From positions 9,374,501-9,438,500 of the forward strand of contig NZ_JACHMB010000001.1 in the NCBI RefSeq assembly GCF_014204795.1: DNA of 64,000 bases, read 5' to 3'. Made by a program: the position numbers and the translations under genes. Under the pieces are notes generated by a model. That model worked only from the letters and a program-made list of their open reading frames with translations. It did not search any database and was not told the origin of the DNA. This document shows positions 58,318 to 64,000 of the stretch, piece by piece. Source of the stretch: Nonomuraea jabiensis (lineage in GTDB: Bacteria; Actinomycetota; Actinomycetes; Streptosporangiales; Streptosporangiaceae). Each line of letters opens with the position of its first letter. Positions within the stretch are counted from its first letter, which is position 1.

Positions 58318-58409
58318 CGGGTTGGGCGGAAGCGGCTTGGTTTGACGTTCCGTTCAGGACTCATCTGGGCCAAGAACGACGCCGTGAGCCCTCGAGTGGG
58401 GCTGATCTT

Positions 58410-58541
58410 GTTCTCAGAAATGAGGAGTTCTGACAGACCCCGCCACCCGAGCGGTCGTGTCGGGTTTGTCCCCGGGCGTCGTTCTCATAACCTCTCCCAA
58501 AACCGCGTTCTCACAACACAGGTCGCGGTAGGTTTTGAGAC
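58410..58541. promoter_or_regulatory. Candidate resolution (res) site of the serine recombinase
   Basis: GTTCTCA occurs three times in this 130-bp AT-richer gap before the recombinase gene (from about 58411, 58481 and 58506) with a complementary TTTGAGAC just before the ATG. Serine-resolvase sites are clusters of such short arms upstream of the recombinase gene. Confidence 0.45.
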
Positions 58542-59462
58542 ATGAGTGATCTTGCCGACCCGGCCGCTGCGGTCGAGGCGTTCGACTGTCCCATGTGCCA
58601 GGCACCGGCGGGCAGCGCCTGCCGGACCCGGGGCGGGAAGGTCGCGCCGAAGTACCACACGCCGCGCTTCATGCTGGTGCCGCAGCTTCGGACCGAGCTG
58701 GAGGTGCGCACGCCCGCCGATCGCGGTCCGGGGCGGGCCTGGGTGACAGGCCCGGCGCGCGAGGCGGCCGTCGCCGATGCCGGGGCCAGGCCGACCCGGG
58801 TCGGCTACGCCCGGTGCTCCACCGAACAGCAGGAGTTGCAGAGCCAGCTGGACGCCCTGGCGGCAGCGGGTTGCGAGCCGATCTTCTCGGAGAAGATCAG
58901 CACTCGGATCAAGGTGCGGCCGGAATTCACCAAGGCGCTGGATTTCGCGCGCACGATCAAGTCGGCGGTCCCGCACCAGCGGGTGATCTTCACGGTGCAC
59001 GAGATGAAGCGCCTGGGGCGCGGCGCGGCCGAACTGCTCACTATCGCCGAGGAACTGCGCCGGGCCGACATCCAGTTGGAGTTGCTGACCGGTCCGCTGC
59101 AGGGGGTGTACGACCCGAGCGGCCACGGGGCCGCGCTGTTCGCGTTCTTCGCCGGGATGGCCGAGTCCGAACGCGAGTACATCCGGGAGAAGTCGATGGA
59201 GGGCCAGGCCTCGGCGCGCGAGCGTGGCCGCCACGGCGGCCGTCCCAAGGTATTCGACGACGACATGGCGGCCTACGCCCGCAGCCTGCGCGCCCGGGGC
59301 GTGTCGGTGCCGGAGATCGCGGCCAAGCTGGTCATCCCCGCGGGCAAGAACAAGGGCCGGCACCCGTCACTGGCCAGCGTCTATCGGGTGCTGGCCGAGG
59401 ACGCCGGTCCGGCCTCGGCGCCTGACCGCCCTGGCCACGCTGGGGCTCAAGCGCCCTCGTGA
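58542..59462 (+). CDS. Serine recombinase (resolvase) with N-terminal zinc-finger-like domain
   Basis: 306 aa. Residues about 10-45 hold a zinc-finger pattern (CPMCQAPAGSACRT with a His at 39). The catalytic resolvase domain starts at about 85: RVGYARCSTEQQELQSQLDAL with nucleophile Ser93, then FTVHEMKRLGRGAAELL and AALFAFFAGMAESEREYIREKS. A short DNA-binding C-terminus follows (VSVPEIAAKLVIP). It serves the convergent Tn3 transposase as cointegrate resolvase. The zinc finger is an addition not found in classical Tn3/gamma-delta resolvases. Confidence 0.92.
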   Translation: MSDLADPAAAVEAFDCPMCQAPAGSACRTRGGKVAPKYHTPRFMLVPQLRTELEVRTPADRGPGRAWVTGPAREAAVADAGARPTRVGYARCSTEQQELQSQLDALAAAGCEPIFSEKISTRIKVRPEFTKALDFARTIKSAVPHQRVIFTVHEMKRLGRGAAELLTIAEELRRADIQLELLTGPLQGVYDPSGHGAALFAFFAGMAESEREYIREKSMEGQASARERGRHGGRPKVFDDDMAAYARSLRARGVSVPEIAAKLVIPAGKNKGRHPSLASVYRVLAEDAGPASAPDRPGHAGAQAPS

Positions 59463-62400
59463 GCACCTTCATGGAAGGGACGCAAGCCCCCGGCCACATC
59501 AGCGCGGGAGAAGGCGTAGCGGCCTAGGAAGTTGATGTGCTCGTACTGGATCGGCGACAACCGCGCGCACATCTCGTCGGTGACCGGGAACCCCTGCTCG
59601 CGCAGGTGTTTGACGGCAGCGTCCAGATACAGGCTGTTCCACCAAATGACCGCGTTCAACGCCAGACCCAGACTGCCCAGCTGGTCCTCCAGGCCCTCGC
59701 GGTAGCGCTGACGCAGCTGGCCCCGGTTGCCGAAGGCGATCTTCCGCGCCAGGCGGTGGCGGGCCTCCTGCACGTTCAACTGGGTGCCGATCATCCGCCG
59801 ATAGCCTTCGTCGGCGATGAACTGCAGTAGATGCAGCGTCTTGGAGATCCGGCCGTAGTGCGCGAACGCCTCGCCCAGGCCGGTGGTGCGGCCATCGGCC
59901 GACAACATCCGGATCAGGTCGTAAGCGCGCACCGTCCCCATCGTCAGCGAGCCAGCCACCCGCAGCATGTCGCCCCAGTGCGCGCGGATCTTGTCCAACC
60001 GGACAGTGTGACGGGACATGTGCTCCAGCGGCCCGTAGACCGCGCGGGTGTTGGTGCGCCACAGCCGAGTGTCGGCCAGGTCGGCAATACGCGGGGAGAA
60101 CTGGTAGCCGCAGATCGCGAACAGTCCCGAGACGATGTCGGAATAGCTGGCGGTGTCAGTGACCACCGTCTCCGGCTTCGGGCCGCCGTCGAGGTTGTGG
60201 ATGGCGTCCAAAATGAACAGCGAGTCGCGCAGCGTCCCGGGCACCACCAGCCCACCGATGCCCATCACCTGGTCGTTGACCACATTCAGCCACGTCGCGC
60301 CGCGCTGGCGGCCCCAGTAGACGGGATTGTGGCCGGTGTGCAGGTTCTGCACCGGCACCACGAAGCGCAGCCCATCGGCCGAGGCGATGTGCCCGCCACC
60401 CCAGCACCGGACGATGTCGAGTTCGGCCTGGGCGGCAATCAAGCGGGCGTTGGCCGCCGCGATCGTCTCGCCGCGCAGGTAGCCCTGATCCACCTGCAGC
60501 AGCCGGGCCCGGGTCAGGGCGGGCACGTTCGGCTTCTCGATCGGCACCAGGCCCACGTTGCACGCCTCGGCCACGATCAGCGCGGCCAGGCTGACCCCGA
60601 AATCCTCCATTGAAGGGTCGGCTCCGGAGATGTGGGTGAAGTCGCCCGGCAGGCCGGTGCGGTCGAACACCTCCAGCAACAGCTCGGGAAAGTCCAGCCG
60701 GGGCAGCATGCCGTCGATCAGGCTCCGCAGCTCCTTCATCAAGGGCGGCTCTTCGACCGCGCCGAGCTTCTCCAATTGCAGCCGGCCGCCGACGAACTGC
60801 ACCGCGGTGTTGGCGCCCAAGCCGTCCAGCACCCTGGCATAAGCGCCCTCCAGCGCACTGGCGAGTTCGGCCAGATGCCCGGCCGGTTCGACCTCCAGCT
60901 CCAGCGAGGTGAGGACGTGCGGCCGCGCCTGCTGCCACGCGTCCCCGTCCAGCAGCCGGGCCCGCGGGTCGCTCCAGCGCTCGGACCCTTCGGCGAACAC
61001 ATCGCGCCGGCGCAGCGCGTGGTGCAGGTGCATGACCGCGCACAGCACGAACGCGGCCTTGTCGATCTGCCCTTCCGGCACATCCGGGTTGCGGTAGACC
61101 AGCGGCCGCCACGATCCGCTGATCAGCGCCTCATGCGCGGCGATACCGCCCGGCGCGTAGCGGCGGCGGCTCTTGGCCATCGCCGCGGCGGTGCGCACCA
61201 TCGCCAGCACCGCGCTGCCGGCCTCGACCGCGCGGAAACGGATCACCTCCAGCAGCAGCTCGATGAAGCCCTGCACGGTGCGGTAGCGCTTGACCAGCTC
61301 GGCCCGCCATTCGGCGGCCGCGTCATCGTCAGTCGTAGGCACGAACGCCGCGACCGTCTCCACCGCCGAGGCCAGCTTCTCCCGCGGCACCACCTCCTCG
61401 ATCGCCTTCCACACCTCCACCAGCGACACCAGCCGATCCTCGGCCGCCTCCGGCGCCGACATCAGCACCTCCACCGCCGAGGCCATCGTGCGCGCCGCCT
61501 TGCGCAACTTCGGGAAGGTGCGCAGCTGCTCGGCCTTGCCCGCCCGCTCCGCCCGGGCCAGCAGATTGGAGGTGATCAGCAGATCCAGCACGTCCAGGGC
61601 GTCATCAACCGACGAGGTCTCCAGGCGCCGCACGGTGGCCAGCAACGTGGCCGCCTGCCGATCGCCTTCCAGATCCCGCAATGTCGGCGCCTTGGAGGCC
61701 AACCCGTAGCGGGCCAGCGCCGACAGCTTCACCGCCGGCACCGGCTCCACCCGCACCGCCCCGGCGCCCAAACCGCCGATCTCGGCCACCCGATGCAGCT
61801 CCGCCACCATCACCCGGCCCGAGGCTCGCGTCGGCGCGGTACGTAGCCGCTCCAGCTCCGACACTCGCCGATCGGCGGGCACCTGCAGCAGCTCGGCCAG
61901 CCTCGCCCGCAGCTCCGGGCCGGCGCGCTCGGCCAGCGTGCGATACAACCGGGCGTGCTCGGCCCGGCGCACCTCACTGATCAGCCGGGTCAGCGTCGTG
62001 ATCCCCGCGGGCAGCAGAATGCCCTCGCGCAGCATGTGCACCACGGCACGGTCGAACAACGCCCGCGGCCCTTCGACCGTCGACCAGACCCGGGCGGCCA
62101 GGTAGTCGCGGACCTCCTGCTCGCGTTTGGAGAACTCCCACAGCTCCAGCAGATCCCGGATCTCCCAGGCGTGCTCGTAGGCGGTCTTCGGCCGGGTCAG
62201 ATACTCCGGCGCACACGCCGGGTCGATGCCGAGTTGCTCGGCGACGAACTCCAACACGTCCCTTGGCACGTTGAGCGGGTCTTCGGCCAGGAAGGTGCCG
62301 AGCATCCGCACGGTGCCCCACTGCACCGCCCACCCAAGCTTCGTCGTCGGACGGCGCTTACTCGCCAGCGCCTGCAGCGCCTTGGCTTCCAGCCGGAAGA

Positions 62401-62485
62401 ACTGCTCGAGCTCGGCCACCGACACCTCGGGCCGGAACCGGCGATAGCGGGCTACTTGCTCATCTGAGAGGAAATCCACAGGCAT
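59447..62485 (-). CDS. tnpA: Tn3-family transposase, intact
   Basis: 1012 aa, a normal length. The frame begins MPVDFLSDEQVARYRRF, with ATG 62485 preferred over 62518. Catalytic acids are in SGADPSMEDFG, VVTDTASYSDI and EGLEDQLG. The C-terminal block LGLALNAVIWWNSLYLDAAV is the standard family end. It ends overlapping the convergent serine recombinase by 16 bp. The left terminal repeat lies about 70 bp upstream; I could not find the matching repeat beyond the recombinase, so mobility of the unit is uncertain. Confidence 0.95.
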   Translation of the reverse strand: MPVDFLSDEQVARYRRFRPEVSVAELEQFFRLEAKALQALASKRRPTTKLGWAVQWGTVRMLGTFLAEDPLNVPRDVLEFVAEQLGIDPACAPEYLTRPKTAYEHAWEIRDLLELWEFSKREQEVRDYLAARVWSTVEGPRALFDRAVVHMLREGILLPAGITTLTRLISEVRRAEHARLYRTLAERAGPELRARLAELLQVPADRRVSELERLRTAPTRASGRVMVAELHRVAEIGGLGAGAVRVEPVPAVKLSALARYGLASKAPTLRDLEGDRQAATLLATVRRLETSSVDDALDVLDLLITSNLLARAERAGKAEQLRTFPKLRKAARTMASAVEVLMSAPEAAEDRLVSLVEVWKAIEEVVPREKLASAVETVAAFVPTTDDDAAAEWRAELVKRYRTVQGFIELLLEVIRFRAVEAGSAVLAMVRTAAAMAKSRRRYAPGGIAAHEALISGSWRPLVYRNPDVPEGQIDKAAFVLCAVMHLHHALRRRDVFAEGSERWSDPRARLLDGDAWQQARPHVLTSLELEVEPAGHLAELASALEGAYARVLDGLGANTAVQFVGGRLQLEKLGAVEEPPLMKELRSLIDGMLPRLDFPELLLEVFDRTGLPGDFTHISGADPSMEDFGVSLAALIVAEACNVGLVPIEKPNVPALTRARLLQVDQGYLRGETIAAANARLIAAQAELDIVRCWGGGHIASADGLRFVVPVQNLHTGHNPVYWGRQRGATWLNVVNDQVMGIGGLVVPGTLRDSLFILDAIHNLDGGPKPETVVTDTASYSDIVSGLFAICGYQFSPRIADLADTRLWRTNTRAVYGPLEHMSRHTVRLDKIRAHWGDMLRVAGSLTMGTVRAYDLIRMLSADGRTTGLGEAFAHYGRISKTLHLLQFIADEGYRRMIGTQLNVQEARHRLARKIAFGNRGQLRQRYREGLEDQLGSLGLALNAVIWWNSLYLDAAVKHLREQGFPVTDEMCARLSPIQYEHINFLGRYAFSRADVAGGLRPFHEGAHEGA

Positions 62486-62554
62486 GAGCAGGCACGTTAG
62501 GGCGCTCAACCAGGGCAAACAGGCGTCGTCACCGAATCGTCGTCAAGATCGACT

Positions 62555-62593
62555 CTGTAGCGCCAAAATCCGGTCCGATCCTCCCCGAAGGCC
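62555..62593 (-). repeat. Terminal inverted repeat upstream of the intact Tn3 transposase
   Basis: The reverse complement, beginning GGCCTTCGGGGAGGATCGG and ending in GCGCTACAG, is a diverged relative of the 37-bp repeats at 46415 and 54949 and lies at the same distance from the transposase start. No partner copy was seen near 57.8-58.5 kb. Confidence 0.6.
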
Positions 62594-63053
62594 TACTGGA
62601 GCGGCTCGTGCGGGATGTGCGCAAGGAGGAGCTGGACGCGATCAACGTCGTGCTGGCCGAGCGGACGCCGGTGGAGCTGCGGCGCGAACTGCTGGAGACC
62701 CTGGAGGTCCCCGACGGCAGGAGGGTCGCAACGGCCTGGCCCGCCGCGTCTTCTTCGGCAACCTCGGCCAGCTGCGCCAGGGTTGTGCGAAGGGCATGGA
62801 AGACCAGCTGGGTGCGCTCGGTCTGGGTCTGAACGCGATCATCTATTGGAACAGTCTCTACATTGACGCCGCCGTGAAAGCTCTGCAGGCGGACGGGAAC
62901 CTGGTGATCGGCCCGGAGATCCGGGCACGGCTGTCCCCCTTGATCTGGGAGCACATCACCTTCCACGGCAGCTACCCGTTCACCTGGCCGGAGATGCCGG
63001 GGAACCTGCGGCCGCTGCGCGATGCCACGGCCGAAGACGACGAACAGGACTGA
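62594..63053 (+). pseudogene. Tn3 transposase relic, internal piece fused to C-terminus
   Basis: LLERLVRDVRKEELDAINVV and VELRRELLETLEVPDGRRV match the intact transposase at about residues 170-230. The frame then shifts and RRVFFGNLGQLRQ, GLNAIIYWNSLYIDAAVKAL and LIWEHITFHGSYPFTWPEMPG give its last 90 residues. About 690 residues are missing between the parts. It is a third Tn3-type copy, abutting the terminal repeat of the intact one. Confidence 0.85.
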
Positions 63054-63127
63054 CCACGATCGGGTCCGGCGCCCTCACGCAACCGGTGGCGCTGCTGGGC
63101 TGCCCGTTCAGCGGTTGTCGTTGTTGT

Positions 63128-63150
63128 CGCGGACCTCGTTCTTGTCCGCG
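63128..63150. terminator. Short hairpin in the gap before the TetR gene
   Basis: CGCGGAC and GTCCGCG pair over seven bases around a nine-base loop. There is no T-run. The rest of 63054-63272 holds no gene I can support. Confidence 0.3.
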
Positions 63151-63272
63151 GCTGATTGGGCCCGGCGGTCGAAGTGGTCTTCGGCGTGTCGCTGTCGGGG
63201 TTCTTGGCCCGAAGCGGACTGAATCCGGGCGGCAGCGTTTCCCTCGCAGGTTCCAGGCATGTTTCCCGGCCG

Positions 63273-63309
63273 CTATATGTTCATATAGTCTGCTATATGA
63301 TCGTATAGC
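63273..63309. promoter_or_regulatory. Two adjacent TetR operators
   Basis: CTATATG-TT-CATATAG (63273-63288) is a perfect dyad, and GCTATATG-AT-CGTATAGC (63292-63309) is the same word with one mismatch, 20 bp further. The pair lies just before the TetR gene and suggests two dimers bound side by side. Confidence 0.8.
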
Positions 63310-63333
63310 ATCACGAGAAATGAGGTGCCCACG

Positions 63334-63963
63334 GTGGGTGAGCAGGCGGCGGAGGCGGTTGACATGACGGCGCGTGCGCGGATGCGTGAGGCGGCGATGC
63401 GGTTGTTCGCCGAGAAGGGCTACGCGGCCACGTCGGTGACCGACATCGCGAAGGCGGCCAGGGTCTCCGGAGGCCTGATCAGGCATCACTTCGGCTCGAA
63501 GGCGGGGTTGCGCCAGGCCTGCGACCAGGCAGTGGTCGCGGAGTTGGCCCAGATCAAGGAGCAGAACCTCGCCCGGATGGCGAAGGGCCTGGAGCCGATT
63601 CTGGATCGGCGCCGCGCCGAGCTCGGTCGCTACCTGGGACGGTCAGTGCTGGACGGGTCAGAGTTCGGGGCACAGACGTTCCGCAATGGCGTGGACCTGC
63701 TCGAGCAGTATTTCCGCGCCAACCCGGTGACCGGTGTGCAGGACGTGCGCGGGTTCGCGGCCGCGGTACACGCGTTCACCATCGGCACGGAAGCGATGTA
63801 CGAGGTGATCGCGGCCGCTCTCGACGCCGACCCCGACGACCCGGCGACGTTGTACCGCGTCCACCACGTGGCCGCACAGGTCTATTCCAGCCCGATAACC
63901 GTGCCCGGCATCGCGGAGGTGCGGCCAGGCGTACCAGCCGACCAGGAAGGCACCGTGGCATGA
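63334..63963 (+). CDS. TetR-family repressor
   Basis: About 209 aa: helix-turn-helix MTARARMREAAMRLFAEKGYAATSVTDIAKAARVSGGLIRHHFGSKAGL spread over residues 11-60, with a ligand domain of ordinary length. GAGGTG precedes GTG 63334; GTG 63325 or ATG 63364 are alternatives. Two near-identical palindromes just upstream are its probable autoregulatory operators. Its stop overlaps the next start as ATGA, so the downstream gene is co-expressed and probably repressed by it. Confidence 0.9.
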   Translation: MGEQAAEAVDMTARARMREAAMRLFAEKGYAATSVTDIAKAARVSGGLIRHHFGSKAGLRQACDQAVVAELAQIKEQNLARMAKGLEPILDRRRAELGRYLGRSVLDGSEFGAQTFRNGVDLLEQYFRANPVTGVQDVRGFAAAVHAFTIGTEAMYEVIAAALDADPDDPATLYRVHHVAAQVYSSPITVPGIAEVRPGVPADQEGTVA

Positions 63964-64000
63964 GCGGCCATGTCCTTGACTTCGACGGTATCAACGACAC
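63960..64000 (+). CDS. Start of a gene, possibly PEP synthase/rifampin phosphotransferase-like (cut by window end)
   Basis: Only 14 codons are visible: MSGHVLDFDGINDT. The VLDF-x-x-I pattern recalls the first strand of PEP-utilising dikinases, including rifampin phosphotransferase, which are often preceded by a TetR gene. With so little sequence this is a guess. Coupled to TetR by ATGA. Confidence 0.3.
   Translation, partial: MSGHVLDFDGIND

Overview
The window is very GC-rich DNA from an actinomycete. GTG starts, four-base ATGA/GTGA gene overlaps, several apparently leaderless promoters, a conservon-type signalling operon, an ECF41 sigma factor and F420-type enzymes all fit. A Nonomuraea/Streptosporangium-like genome is my best guess; this is inference, with no marker gene to prove it. 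It reads as an accessory chromosome arm: many regulator/enzyme pairs, and an unusual number of genes broken by internal deletion.

Layout. 1-4.1 kb: end of a hypothetical gene and a ddl-murF-racemase operon for peptidoglycan precursors. 4.2-8.1 kb: an ECF41 (SigJ-type) sigma factor with a divergent FAD oxidoreductase and a downstream epimerase, each preceded by the same promoter word, flanked by an SDR relic and a sigma-factor relic. 8.1-15.2 kb: small regulator/enzyme pairs, a NarL-type two-component system, an RlaP-like nucleotidyltransferase and an F420-enzyme/hemerythrin fusion. 15.5-15.8 kb: three tRNA genes spaced exactly 12 nt apart. 16-31.8 kb: regulators with their targets (TetR/monooxygenase, LysR/SnoaL, TetR/DUF1838/nitrilase-like, XRE-cupin), a conservon lacking its GTPase, and clusters of relics at 19.9-20.9 and 25.7-26.4 kb. 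31.7-45 kb: RpiR/threonine synthase, a biotin-uptake operon (bioY, ligase, thiolase, bioMN), ArsR/SRPBCC, TetR/monooxygenase, an FMN riboswitch before a riboflavin synthase-DHBP synthase fusion, and TetR/carboxymuconolactone decarboxylase.

45-63 kb is mobile and decayed. A frameshifted LacI gene runs into a Tn3 transposase relic. A probable 8.57-kb element (46415-54985, bounded by 37-bp inverted repeats) holds a tyrosine recombinase with a large palindrome beside it, arsR with a truncated arsM, two ArsR/quinone-oxidoreductase style modules, a PemK/MazF-like toxin, and IS701 and DUF4158-Tn3 relics. After a TetR-controlled DrrAB-like exporter comes an intact Tn3-family transposase with a zinc-finger serine recombinase. 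The window ends with a TetR gene carrying two operators and the first codons of a probable PEP-utilising enzyme.

How the parts work together: most pairs look like local sensor/response switches, where a repressor reads a divergent palindrome and controls an oxidoreductase, exporter or detoxifying enzyme. The clearest integrated circuit is the ECF41 regulon, with three good TGTCACA-N16-CGTC type promoters plus one damaged copy. The clearest metabolic units are the biotin uptake/activation operon and the FMN-controlled riboflavin fusion.
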